A stretch of 64,000 bases of DNA from positions 65,763 to 129,762 of the forward strand of contig QLIY01000026.1 of assembly GCA_003260075.1 (NCBI GenBank), written 5' to 3'. Source of the stretch: Phallusia mammillata (taxonomy: Eukaryota > Chordata > Ascidiacea > Phlebobranchia > Ascidiidae). Below, in pieces: positions 49,201 to 60,741 of this stretch; the first letter of the stretch is position 1, and each line of letters starts with the position of its first letter. Position numbers and translations under genes: made by a program. The notes below the pieces were generated by a model. That model searched no databases and was not told the origin of the DNA. It saw only the letters and a program-made list of their open reading frames with translations.

Positions 49201-52200
49201 TTTATGAGCTTTAGACGGGACTTTACTGAGCTTTATACGGTAACCCATACTCCTTAAAATACGTTGCGTTCTATAGTCCGGTGCGCCTTATGTATGAACA
49301 AAAAACTAATCAAAGCAATTTATTGACAGTGCGCCTTATAATCGGGTGCGCTTTATCGTCCGTAAAATACGGTACACCTTAAATCAGCGAATTCCAAACT
49401 GACAATTTGCCTGAGGTCACCAAAAGGCAGGGGTTCCAAATTTCTTGTAGGTCGCAGACCACTACCCCAAAAACTGATTTTCCACTTCATTTTGAGAAAA
49501 AAAAACAGTAAACAAACACAAGCAGTTTTTATATTAAGCCTACCAATTTTATCCTTGGGGTTACTGTAACCTGGCAAATATGATCAAGAGGTCCTGGCAC
49601 CAGAAACGTTGGAAACTGTTGCCTTAAATGAATTGTTATTTTTTAAATATTGGTAGGCTGTTGGTGTGGAAAGTCGCAGCGTTCTTGTCCACTGCAGTGA
49701 CGGATGGGACAGAACAGCACAAACCTGTGCATTATCTTCTATAATGCTTAACCCACACTACAGGACAATTGATGGTTTTCTTGCATTGGTTCAAAAAGAA
49801 TGGCTTCACTTTGGCCACAAGTTTACCCACAGGTATGTGTGTATAATTCTGCTAGTTAAATACAGTCATTATTGGGGAATGTGGACATGTACTTATTACT
49901 TAAATAGAGTCATCAAATTACTGTCTCACTCTCTGTACCTTGTCATATGCTGTGTTTTTGTTTTTTGCATTGTTTAGTTAGTTGTACGTTTCACTGTGTG
50001 TAAAAAGATCCATGCTAAATGTAGCTTTAAACTGCATAAAGTTTCTGAAACTAACTATGGGTGCAAAAACTAATTATAGATTTCTAAATTATAGTTTTCA
50101 TAGCACTCTTTAAAGCAGGGGTGGGCAACCTGGGGCCCGTGGTCTGCATGCGCCCCTTCTTTAAAGGTTGTGCAGCCAGCAAAGACCGCTTGGATTTCAA
50201 AAGTACTGGCAAACGAGTCCAAGTATTACATTTTTAAACTGATTAGTGCGCCTGATGCTAGTTTTCTGCGACCTGGCAAAATGTGGCTAGAATCAAATGC
50301 GAATTATACTTGTAATTTAGCATATTTGGTAAGCAACAAATCAAAATCACTTTGTGTTGTACACAGGCTGGTGCGGCCCGCAATCCAACTTTGACATTTG
50401 TAATTGGCCCCACAGTAACAAAGGTTGCCCACCCCTGCTTTAAAGTGTGTCTGTCCCTTTCTTTTGTAAAGAAAAGCTGTTTAGGCCTGTTAAATTGGCA
50501 CTTGTGATAAATATCTACAAGAAATTGTGACTCCTATTGATCAAGCAGTCCACCCACAGGCCCCTAAAACATAATTTTTGAAGAGTAGCCATATGCGCTG
50601 ATAAAGTTGGATTGTATAAAAAGTTGACTGATTTTTGCTATTAATAGTGCGCCCTCAAATTTTTGGTTGGTTTATAAGTCGCACCAAGGTGTAAAATCAT
50701 TTAAGAAATACTGAAATAGCGTTAAGCTTTATATTCAAACGGCATTGCATATTTTTCAACAATATTTTTTATTCGAAGGTGTGGTCACATCGATGGAGAT
50801 AACCGCGAAGTTTCGCCAGTGTTTACACAGTTCGTGGACGCGGTGTGGCAACTGATGCGGCTCAAACCGTGTGCTTTCCAGTTCAACGAACGGCTCCTTT
50901 TCGATCTTCACGACCACGTCTTCTCTTGCCAGTTCGGTACATTCTTAGGGAATTGCGCCAAAGAACGTCAACAGTTAAGGTGCGGCTATAGTGTTTGTTG
51001 TTTATGCCATATGTAAATTTCGTCACGCGGCTGGCATTTTAATCGCTGTCTTTCTCTTTCACCATAACAACATGTTTAGAATATGTCGTTAGTATATCAG
51101 CTTGCTTTCCATCGACGCTCGGTTGCGTTACTACGCGTTTCCGGATTGGCCCTTCGCGTATAGTTTCGCAGAATGCCAGGCGAAGTCCTCGCTAGCCCGT
51201 TATCCCCCCACCAACAGTTTCTTATTTGTATTTCAACGAGTGCTCAACATTCAAGGAAAGGCAGCGGTAGTGGACTATTGTTTCTGATTCTACCTCTATT
51301 GTAGCAATGCACGAATGCCAGTTTTGTGGTTCTTATTAAGCAATGAAGGCACAGTAGCTAGCTGGTGACGCATCAGCACTGGCGCCTGCGCATTTAACTG
51401 TTTTCCCCAGACTGTGGGTTTGTGTTATGATGAGACTTGTCACATTTCGAAGCAGCGTAGGCACGATTGCATACGCCCTGCGTGACTTGTACCCTTTAAA
51501 GTTGAACATATCGCACCACTCTCTTTCGACCGCTCATTACAACAACTATGCAAAACATTGTAGAGAGTTGCTGACCTGTTGGCCTGTGCGTGTTGCATTT
51601 AAGATCACCAACTTTCTTTATTGCGTTGTTATAGGTTCATTGTCCTGTTTTGTGTTGTTGTGCAATGTGTCAACTATGTTCCGACAAAAATCAACTTATG
51701 CCATGATGTACGGTTTCCGTTTCGAACAAAAAAATTGGTTTGTCGTTGAAAAGTCCATTGTCACAATTGCTAAACAGCATATGGGCTACATTTTTTCGCA
51801 ATCCATTCCTCAAGTATTGTGTTCATGCTTTCTTGGCATTTATGTATTCATTTTATGCAGTCTCGCCGCGCGAACCTACTCGCTCTGGGGCTGGATGATG
51901 AAAAGACTCGACCTCTACACCAACCCCTTGTACCGGGGCTCCGAACACCACAGGGAGGAAAATCAACTTCTCATACCACCCTCGTCTCCCCAGTTCGTCA
52001 AGTTCTGGCTGTCTATGTACAACAGGTAATACGTCGTTTCGACGTCCCATACAGGTCGTCTTCATCAGGGTTTCCTGTACTAGTCGCATTCAGTGTTATT
52101 TACCCTGATGAAGACGACCTGTATAGGACTTCGAAACGTCGGAATAAAATTACATTTGCCAGAAGAGCTCAACAAACTTGATATTATGCCGGGCAGCAAT

Positions 52201-52480
52201 AGCTTATATATAGGTAATAAGTCGTCTTCCATTTCCATTATCCATTTACAGCTTAAACAGTTACGCATGCAGCCAAGCCATGACTCTTTAGTTTGTTGTC
52301 AAACCGTAAGACTTCAAATGTGTAGGTGTTTGAAATTTGAATGGAGGCAAATGTACAGTAATTATGGCCTCCGTTATTTAAACTGTTTCAAACTTGCTGC
52401 TATTAATGCCAGCATTGGGCCAACCTTATCGAGACTGATTCAATGCTTTTGATGGATCACCGCCTTCACCGGTTAATTTT

Positions 52481-52570
<90 letters not shown>

Positions 52571-54355
52571 AGTGTTTCCTTTCGTAGGGATACACTCGCC
52601 GTGATGGATATGTTTAAAAGAGAAATTGGTCATGTTGAATACAGTTTGCCGAATTCAGTGAATACAGTTTTGCATTAATTATTGAAACGTATTTCCTCAT
52701 GCTATTTCCTTTCTTGTCTTGTATTACATCATTGTACGTGTTTCTCAGCACATGGATAAACAAAACAACCATCATTGTGTTGGAATTGTTGTGGCAATAA
52801 GCATTGGAAAAAATGACAGCACTCTTAATATGGCGTTACAGAAGTCTGTCAAAACAGTCGCCTTGGAAGTTTCATGAAAGTTATTTTTCGCATTATTATT
52901 TTTTTAAAGTTTCTTCTTTAAAATATGCGGATAAATATCAGTTTCCCCTTTAAATCTTGACGTATCAACCACAGGTTTGACTACGGACTGCAGCCGCGGG
53001 AATCGGTCTCCACTGCGGTTGATGTCCTTAACAAGGAAACTTCGGCCCTCGAGAAGCAGGTAGCGATGCTTAAGAAACTACGTCAACAGTTGAGAATAAA
53101 ACGTGGGATTTTGCAACCGACTCCAGCAAGCAACAAAGACCAGCAGCCCACATCCAAAGGTTGGTAAAATCCCGCAGTGTAACGTGTATACCGACATGCA
53201 TAATTGTTATGTCGTATTGTTGTTTTATTACTTCACGTTCATTTACCATATGTTAATTCGGCTGGCTGTGCTGACGTAATGTTAGATAGGTTGTGGACGT
53301 GGAATTGAAACGTAGAGATCTTTGGAAATGTCGATTGTGTATAAAGGACTTGTGATGGCCTTTGTACTGTTCAAACTTTAAAGAGATATGATAACTGACG
53401 GTTGGTTACACGTATTACTTAAACAAACGTTGTTCATGTAAATTGACACAAACTAAAACAGTATGACTGCCATAAGTCTATCATTTTACTCAAACATACA
53501 AAAATGTTTTCATCTCTGAAACTTGAAAAAATTGTCAGTATTTTTTCTAGTGGCCAACAAAAAATTGAGAATTTAGACAAATCTGCAAATCACTGGTATG
53601 ATGATTATTTATATGCGTCATTTCATGGCCACCTCGTCATTTGTTATGACGCAGTGTGACTAGTTTGTTAATAGACTAAATATAATCCCCTATTGAAGTA
53701 TTGGCCTTGAAAGCCAGACCTAATTTGGGAAAAAAAGCCTAATAATACAGGCTTTTTTGCTTTAAGATGGGATCTTAAGTGATGATGATGTATCACTTTT
53801 TTAATAATAGTTTATTACAGTAGAATTAAAATCCGTCTTTATAAACATATCCATTAATCTTGCATTTATGTTTGGCCAGATTTTCAAAACGATTCTCAAG
53901 TAGCCATTGACCAACTTTATCTAAACGAGCCAAGCAGTAACGGATCGTTGGGCCAACCCCTTCACTCCTCGCCAGAACTTACTGGTCTTCAGCGTCAGAA
54001 TGTGAGTGCCGACAATCTTCTCTCGCTCAACTCCAGGTCAAGCCCTGCCATGACGCGCAAGGGAAGTCCCCTCCTGGCCAACAAGAAGAAATCTCCTCCG
54101 GCTGAGAGCAAGTCGGTCTTAAACGCTGTGGTTGGAACCTCAAATCTGGTGGTGTCGTTTACAGCTCGGCAGGCGGACGGCAGTGACGAGGAACCAGAAA
54201 GTGATTCAAACCATTGTGACGTAACAAACGTCAGTGACGTTGCGGCGACCCCGTCTGCGAGCAACGAAACTATAACCAGTTGGGAAATACTAAAGCCTGA
54301 CGTGATAGACCCTACTCCTATACTGGAAACTTCACCCAGTGTAGAAAGTGCTTGA
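46264..54355 (+). CDS. MTMR6: myotubularin-related phosphoinositide 3-phosphatase, MTMR6/7/8 group
   Basis: This enzyme removes the 3-phosphate from PI3P and PI(3,5)P2 on endosomal membranes. Thirteen exons: 46264-46287, 46505-46689, 46801-46892, 47266-47421, 47566-47707, 47782-47905, 47980-48112, 48618-48727, 49657-49832, 50779-50979, 51861-52025, 52975-53159, 53880-54355; 722 residues in clean phase. It opens MEYIRTPK (human MTMR6 MEHIRTTK). The PH-GRAM domain has [13 protein letters not shown] and [16 protein letters not shown]. The phosphatase has [32 protein letters not shown] and the active site [11 protein letters not shown], with Cys and Arg present, so it should be active. A coiled coil ([16 protein letters not shown]) and a long Ser-rich tail follow; no FYVE zinc finger. 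Intron 8 uses a GC donor (CAG|GCAAGT). The name MTMR6 stands for the MTMR6/7/8 orthology group. Confidence 0.92.
47134..47208. repeat. perfect 25-bp inverted repeat
   Basis: Arms 47134-47158 and 47184-47208 are perfectly complementary with a 25-nt loop; pairing extends imperfectly outside. In MTMR intron 3, flanked by GACGTTTCAAC. Confidence 0.8.
48170..48508. mobile_element. hAT-type MITE, CAGAGGTGCACAACC ends
   Basis: Ends CAGAGGTGCACAACC and GGTTGTGTACCCCTGG, related to the nested element in DNAJC12 intron 2. No clean target-site duplication. MTMR intron 7. Confidence 0.7.
48983..49372. mobile_element. MITE with CCGTATTTTACGGAC ends and TA flanks
   Basis: Inverted ends CCGTATTTTACGGAC and GTCCGTAAAATACGG with TA on both sides. 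The body repeats GTGCGCCTTAT-type units. MTMR intron 8. Confidence 0.85.
50116..50437. mobile_element. hAT-type MITE, CAGGGGTGGGCAACCT ends
   Basis: Inverted ends with a perfect 8-bp target-site duplication ctttaaag (50108-50115 and 50438-50445). MTMR intron 9. The 74-codon frame inside is not a gene. Confidence 0.9.
52036..52137. ncRNA. inverted pair of hammerhead-like cores
   Basis: On the plus strand, CTGATGA at 52105-52111 is followed by GACGACCT... and CGAAACG at 52132-52138. On the minus strand, 52068-52036 gives CTGATGA, a GACG/CGTC stem and GAAAC. The two copies face each other and form a larger inverted repeat just inside the donor of MTMR intron 11 (exon ends 52025). Stem II of the plus copy is mismatched. 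Confidence 0.4.
52483..52570. repeat. 88-nt C run in MTMR intron 11
   Basis: A pure C homopolymer. The flanks are not obviously duplicated. Confidence 0.9.
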
Positions 54356-55277
54356 GCTGCTACAAATGTGAGGGGTGTCATGTGCTTTTAGCTGTTAGAG
54401 TGATTTCATATGACTGTGATGTCATAGGGCCCTGGATATGTAGATTTCAAGGCTCACATAAAAACGTATTCCAAAGAAACAGCGCCTGCTACTGATTTAC
54501 CAAAGCCAAACCATGGCGAACCTCGTTCAAGCACTTTCTCATACATTATGTAAGAAATTGTTCCCCAATTGACGGCACTTACTCTCAAATTCGATTATCA
54601 ATTCGTCGCGTCGAAGTGTTGCCAAACCGCTGACAATTAGGTGGCTTACTGTGTGAGGAGTTACTACTTGTGATTGCGCTAGTGTTATCGCTTTGATGGT
54701 ACTTCTTTAAACATCAATTTTGTTCGGGAAAAAGTAATGACTGGCAAAACCGAACCAAGTCAAACTTCAACCCAAAGGGCATTCAAAAACTTCAACAAAA
54801 ATCGCATGCCAAACCAACCAAACATTTAATCATGGAATATCCAAATTTGGTTCACAATATGTATAGAATAGATTTTCCACATGACACAAGGAAAGCGAAA
54901 CCAGGCGCATACATTGGCACTTGTACACGTTTCACAGTTACTGACAGGAAGTTGGCATTGTTACGCAACGATCAGCATCATTCAAATCACGGGAGGGCTT
55001 TTGATTGACAGGCAAGCCTTTCCCGGGTTGAAATCCTTAACAATTGTTTGTTTGTTGTATGTGTGTCGACGTTACTATTTGTTCACACAGTTACCTGTGC
55101 AATAAGAAATGTATTGAGGTGACGGTTTGTCAGATTTTATCAACGGCGACGCGATTCAAGTGAATGGAATTGATGCGTGCCCATTAAATTATCTGCGATT
55201 TATTTGTGGTCTGTCTTGGTAGGAAAACGGCAGGAGTTTAAAAGTGTGTTATTTGCAAGCTGCAGAAAGTGCACACT

Positions 55278-55302
55278 GTTTCGACCTATAAGGTCTCATC
55301 AG
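55278..55302 (-). ncRNA. canonical hammerhead ribozyme core
   Basis: The minus strand reads CTGATGAG, stem ACC-TTAT-AGGT, then CGAAAC, an exact match to the conserved hammerhead core with a paired stem II. Downstream is AGTGTGCACTTTCTGCAGC. A facing plus-strand copy at 55324-55352 (CTGATCGAAACAGTGTGCAC then TGTCTGCAGC) has lost stem II. The shared GTGTGC...CTGCAGC tails and TGGCTCGATGCTTTT also occur near 29430-29480, so it is a dispersed element. Hammerheads of this kind are known from Penelope-like elements and other retroelements; membership here is inference. Confidence 0.55.
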
Positions 55303-55566
55303 TACAGCTGGTGACGAGATCTTACTGATCGAAACAGTGTGCACTGTCTGCAGCTAATCATCTATTGGCTCGATGCTTTTTCAGTGTCATTTACAAATTT
55401 GATAGTTTAGTGTCAGTGAAATCTGAATTCGGGAAATGCAATGAAACTATCTGATAACTTCCGAAATATGAAGTTCTCATTCCGATTTATTTCTCCCGAC
55501 TATAACTTAAATAAAATAATTTTGTTTTATTGTTGTGCGTATATTAACTTTGATGACCTTAAATAG

Positions 55567-55923
55567 TAGGTATGGGCCAAAACTGCAAATGTTCTGTTTG
55601 GTGGAACACCAAGAATCTCACGTTAGTGCTCGGTGCATTGTGACGTCACAAACATCCCCAATTTCACACCAGTTTTGTAGCTTTCCCTTTACGTCACTTG
55701 CGGTGTATTAAGATGTACAGGCCCAGAAGTACGCGCTTTTAAACCATTTAACGCATTTTAAAAACAGTCATTTTTGTTCGTTGGATACCGTTTCGAACAC
55801 TAGTTTCGCATGTTATTTGGGCATGAATATGCAAATTTAATGCTAAGGACAGTTTGTGCAACTGATGAACAGCGATGCTCGGTACCGAGTATTTGTGTTC
55901 TGACTCGGCTCAACCCACACCTA
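55567..55923. mobile_element. hAT-type MITE, TAGGTATGGGCC ends
   Basis: Internal sequence CCAAAACTGCAAATGTTCTG is shared with 35073-35189. Flanks ttaaatag and ttacatag agree at 7 of 8 positions. Confidence 0.75.
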
Positions 55924-57433
55924 TTACATAGTCGTTCAACCTTTTTGGGTTCAAACCTTTGCTGTCGAAGTCATTTGGTTTTGTAATTCATTGGCGAGGG
56001 TCAGCTCTGCCGAGTTGCACGCTATATTTGTCACTACCGCTTGTATTTGTTGCAAAAGATGGGATGGCGTTTGATATCTGGGTTTAACCAACATTTGCAA
56101 ATCCGAGAAGGCTGACCAAATTACATGCATATGCCCTCGGTTCCACTTTGCTGGTTATAATTAATCATTCATTGAATTCGTGCATAGGACGAAGACAATG
56201 ATTAATATAATTTTTTTTCTTAATCCGGTCATTTTTTTTTATCGTGGGGCGATTTTTTAAATTTTAGTGACACTTCTGACAAATATAGAAAACATAATTT
56301 TTTTTAAAACCAGATTTCGGTGGGTTTTAATGAGAAAGTTACTGTTTACACTGATTTCGATGCGTTAAATTTTGATCCCAAAATCCCCATGTAGACATTG
56401 GTTTACAACTATAAAGAAGATTGACGCGTGTTCTCAACGTGCATAACATATAAGCTGGTACTTAACCTACAAAAAATGTTGTTGAACTGACAGCAATTCA
56501 CGTTTACAGGAGCCACATGAAAGACAACCAATGACCCAAGTAGAAACCCATTCTTGCTTAGTATGCGTATGCCGAGCAAGATGTATCGAGGAACAAGGGC
56601 AGGGATTTTCGTACTGGGTTGTTTTGTAGAGTTTATTTTGCCTACGGTTGTTATTTCCACTGTCAAAGTCAAGTACGTGAAACCGTTTGTGCAAACACAA
56701 GTCAGGCTGCGACGAACAGTAAAGTTGTTTGATTCGACTTTTTCCAGACAATAAGTCGGACACTTCTCAGCTTCCAATAGTTTTCGCCGTTGTTTATTAT
56801 GCCAGCACTAGGAAATGCTATACACCACCCCGCAAACTGCACCCAGACTCACGTATTCATTGGGGTGTTATAGGTATACAGCGGATTTCCAACTTCGGTT
56901 GTTTTGCATTTTAAAGCCAGACAATGCGCTGTTTTCAACGCCAGCTGCGACTCGGTTATTGATTGGCGTGAGGAAGTTGCCACCAGCAAAAAAGCCGCGG
57001 TCATATCGTTTATGTTGTCTGAAGCTTCCTACAAAAACGTGATGGAGTGTATGATGTCACAAGTCGTGGTTATGGGGTAAATTCAACGTCTCCTTGAACT
57101 TGCTGCTTATCGCAAAATCCATAAAAATGCTGATTTTAAACTGATTGTTTTACAGCAAAGATGAAGACTACAACCAGCTGGTTACTGAGTCTTCTGATTT
57201 GATGTTGCGACGCTGGGTAAACCCTTTGTACTATAAGTTATATAGATGACTAAAGAGGGCAAAAGGTTCTATGACATCACTGACAGGATTCAGGACAAGG
57301 TTAGCGAGGTAAAAAAGAGTTTATTTTCAGTTTCACAGCGAACAACAGGCGCTGGATTTCAAAACACTCAAACCTGAAATGTTTAGACTTAAGAGAAAAA
57401 AAATCTACATTACATTTGTTCCTCTGCTCAAGG

Positions 57434-57875
57434 CAATGTTTCTCAACCGGGGGTCGCGACCCCAAAAGGGACCGCCAAGCACTTTTAAGGGGGTTCCGAA
57501 GATGCAACCCAACTCAAGATAATTTTATCCGTGTCATAAAAACTTTCCCCCAGTCTTCTGTTTAGTATAGTAACTGACACGAAAGCTTGACTTAAAATTG
57601 GCACAACAACATTTGTGATAAAATATGTCTATAAATTTGGTTTTTCGCTTTTCCTCATATAAAAGCAGTAAATAGTGAAAATGTTTATGGTGACTTGAGC
57701 CATGACCACAATGTTCGGGGTTTGTACAATTCAAAAAGCCGAACTCGTACAGTGACATTTAATAGTAAATGAACACATTCTGGTAGTGAAACTTCTTACA
57801 TGAGTTTGTAAAGGGTTCGAGTTGTGTTAAAATCCTCCAAAGGGGATCGCGAAGTAATTAAGGTTGAGAACCAGT
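57434..57875. mobile_element. hAT-type MITE, CAATGTTTCTCAACC ends
   Basis: Ends CAATGTTTCTCAACC and GGTTGAGAACCAGT, with GGGGTCGCGACCCC just inside the left end. In the first intron of the P450 remnant. Confidence 0.7.
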
Positions 57876-58320
57876 AATTAAGGTTGGCCTAAGGCATGAG
57901 TTAAAAGAGCTACATGTAACGTGTAAAGGCAGATTGTGCGTTTGTTCTCCTGTTTTCGCGGTGTGCAACTCTCCACGACAAGAGTGGTGACAAACGAGCT
58001 TGTTAACATTGATACAATTTGTGTTTGTTTGGTGTTGCTGTTTACAAGAACGTGTGTTGTTTTGTTGCAGATTATTAGGGAGAGACGAGCGCTGTTGAAT
58101 TCTTTGGAGTCCGATTTTGTTGAAACGACAAAAGTTGACAAGGCGACACGGGAGTCGCTTGCTTTTCGTAAAAAGAAGGGTCAAAATGTTGATTTTTTTT
58201 GATTGGCTTATACAGACAAAGGTAACATCAACAAACGGAAACCATTTGTTAGTAAAAAACTGCTGAAGAGGAAAACATTTTGTCTGACAGCAACAGCTTT
58301 GATTTATCAACCGAGATGTT

Positions 58321-58321
<1 letters not shown>

Positions 58322-58411
<90 letters not shown>
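58322..58411. repeat. 90-nt C run
   Basis: A pure C homopolymer that abuts the truncated left end of a MITE (58412). The poly-proline and poly-glycine frames across it are artefacts. Confidence 0.9.
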
Positions 58412-58413
<2 letters not shown>

Positions 58414-58472
58414 TTCAACCTTTATTATAGGCGACCCCAATTTAAGGGAAAATGAAATCGGAATTTACATGC

Positions 58473-58535
<63 letters not shown>

Positions 58536-58920
58536 ATGGCGATACAAAAGTATTCCGAAAAAAGTTTTTAAGGCGTTTCATTTCAAACGTTACACAAATA
58601 ACTATTCACTCGTTCTGGTGTCACCTTACATAATACAAACTTATAGTGTTGAGTCATAATACACGTTGTCCAAACCCATCATTGTTACGCGATAAAGGCA
58701 TTTTGTGTTTTTTCACTACCACGATTTAATTGCAACATGAGGTAGCAAGCTGCACCACAAAACAAGAGCAAAAGTTGCGATCTAAAAGAACATAATATTA
58801 GTTTTATTTTCTGTAATCATTTTTAAAATGCAATAAGTTAAATTCGGCGACTTATGGCGACCCCAGAAAAAGTTTAGGCGACCCCACTTGGGGTCGCGAC
58901 CCATAGGTTGACGACCACGC
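58412..58920. mobile_element. inverted MITE copy related to 37369-37916, broken by C runs
   Basis: It starts TCTTCAACCTTTATTATAGG then CGACCCCAATTT, and ends GGGGTCGCGACCCATAGGTT then GACGACCACG, the reverse complement layout of 37369-37916. A 62-nt C run (58474-58535) lies inside, and the first bases of its terminus are lost in the C run at 58322-58411. Confidence 0.7.
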
Positions 58921-59282
58921 TAGCAATGCCAAACGATATCGTTGAAAAGAAATGCCTACCAAAGGTGTAATCAAGTAGTGATTTCTGATCATAAAGTAAG
59001 GGATGTACTATGCAACTAAAAAGTACGTCCCACCCGTTAACAAAACTGTGAAAAATGTGATGCAAAATATTAGATATTTCCTTAGCGGTCAGCTTCTGTA
59101 AACAGAAACACGTCGTAAGAACATGCCATATCCGTTTGTTGTGTTCTAGGATCAACACGGAGTGGATTTAACGGATGAGGATGTAGTCGATGAAGTTCGA
59201 ACGTTTTTCTCAGCTGGCCAAGATACTGTAGCATACGGTGATTACAGTAGAAACCAGATGGTTTTCAAGCTTCGTCCAATTG

Positions 59283-59440
59283 AGCAGGAACTTGGCCGAA
59301 TGGTCTAGCGCGGCTGACCCATATACAGATATAAAAATCCCTGATCGGGATTCGTCAACGATGTTGTCCTGGATTCAAACCCCGTGAAAAAAAAAGCTTC
59401 GACCGCCTAGTCGGTTTCAATGAAACAAATAAATACATCA
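59283..59440 (+). mobile_element. tRNA-derived SINE-like element
   Basis: TGGCCGAATGGTCTAGCGCG at 59293-59312 matches a pol III A box as in tRNA-Leu/Ser. GGATTCAAACCCC at 59371-59383 matches a B box. The boxes are about 60 nt apart, and the T stem and acceptor stem do not pair, so it is not a functional tRNA. An A-rich stretch follows. Confidence 0.4.
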
Positions 59441-60741
59441 TACGGCATTTTGTTGTAAAAAATGGGTGGGAATGTAATTAAGAATTACTATACTGCTGCT
59501 GTCAATATCAGGAATTCAAGCATAGAGTCTAGCAGTTTTCGAATTATGAGTTAAGGAGAGAAATAACAAGAAAACGGGCCTGAAAAAAAATTTTCGGGGA
59601 TCAAAAAATTGAGTAAAAATCCGGTTTTGGGTGGGTTTTGGGTGGGTTTTTCGCCTGGATATTCCAGTTTCAAACTGGTTTAGACCGGTTACTGCCTCCT
59701 ACCGAACCTCCAAACCGGTTTAAACTGGATTTGGAAAGACAAAATTTTGATCCCATTGTCGAAAAAACCTACCCCGATCGGTATTTTATGTCTGTACATG
59801 GGTCAAACATGCTATATGCTAGACAGGACATTGGCTGGATGGTACAGGGGTTTCGTTCTTGGCTGCCTTGAACCTCGTAATAAAATACCGAAGTTCCTAC
59901 AAAGCTAAACTGTAAACAGCGCCATACACAACGGGTTTAAGTCTTTGTTCATCAAAGTGAAGTTGAAGCGAGGTGTTTTTGTGCAGTTGGCAAGTAGCAA
60001 TATTATGGTGGACGGAAAACCACAAAACGGAAAAACTGTTTCCAAGTCGTTTTCCGCACAGTAGACTTCCAAAAGGATCTGCTGCCATGAAAAAAACCTG
60101 CAGTGCGCTTGTGTTTTTGTCTCCCACACAAGTTATAACAATTTTGCAATGTATTCTTTAGTTTTTCCAGTTTTATAATCGAGCGACTGTACTGAATGTA
60201 CTTTCTGCCATTAACGTGCGTTGGCATGAAACAAGTGTAATCGAATTGGTTCAATTTGTAGAATGCATTGCCATCTTACTATTGTCTGGGGAGAAACTGG
60301 AATTTTGTGATTTCTAAACTAACAACATGAATCTTTTGTTGGTTTCTCATTTCAAAATAAATTGCCAAAAATTTTGCTTCCCAATTGCTTTACGTGTCAC
60401 ATCAGTATTTGACACGCATGACTAGGTACAACCAATCAGCGATCTTCAAGTTTTTGTTTCGTTCCAAAGTCATTCCTGGCAAAGTCATTTGTCTCGTGTT
60501 GCTTGCAGCGTGAGGGCGTGGAAACATCGGGAAGTTACAAGGTAAATCCAAGTTCTGTTTTTGTTGACTTTACCAAGTAGGAAGTATTGTGATGATACTG
60601 TTATGCAAGCAGGTATTTGAACCGTATTGTAGACATTTTATGTGCATACCCCCCCCCCCATTTTAAATAAGAGTGGCTTTGCACGTTTAAACTAAATCAT
60701 GAATATATAGTAAGACAATATAAGATAATTACCATTTAAAG

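Larger units (their letters stand above)
54356..57155. other. intergenic region MTMR / P450 remnant
   Basis: It holds a hammerhead-like pair (55265-55350), a MITE (55567-55923) and otherwise unassigned AT-rich DNA. A small frame at 56566-56754 starts MRMPSKMYRGTRAGIFVLGC and contains one hydrophobic segment; it could be a lost P450 anchor exon, but this is a guess. Confidence 0.4.
57156..59237 (+). pseudogene. partial cytochrome P450, CYP4-type
   Basis: Microsomal CYP4 enzymes hydroxylate fatty acids and related lipids. Three exon-like pieces are visible. 57156-57308: KDEDYNQLVTESSDLMLRRW, VNPLYYKLYR, then, one base out of frame, TKEGKRFYDITDRIQDKVSE. 58071-58221: IIRERRALLNSLESDFVETT ... 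KKGQNVDFF, then a run of eight T that shifts the frame before a DWLIQTK-like end. 59150-59237: DQHGVDLTDEDVVDEVRTFF then SAGQDTVAY, the I-helix oxygen-binding region. Exon borders match CYP4 genes. The N-terminus, K-helix ExxR and heme-binding cysteine exon were not found. Two frameshifts, missing ends and two long C runs in the second intron point to a decayed copy or a badly assembled gene. The homopolymer shift could be a sequencing error. Confidence 0.7.

Noticed and set aside
50170..50394. 74-codon frame
   Set aside because: It is entirely within the MITE at 50116-50437.
56409..56777. Minus-strand 122-codon frame
   Set aside because: No recognisable domain; overlapping frames on both strands suggest chance.
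57858..58633. Long poly-glycine or poly-proline frames
   Set aside because: They come from the C runs at 58322-58411 and 58474-58535.
59283..59390. tRNA-Leu gene
   Set aside because: A-box and B-box matches exist, but the T stem and acceptor stem do not pair, so I list it only as SINE-like.
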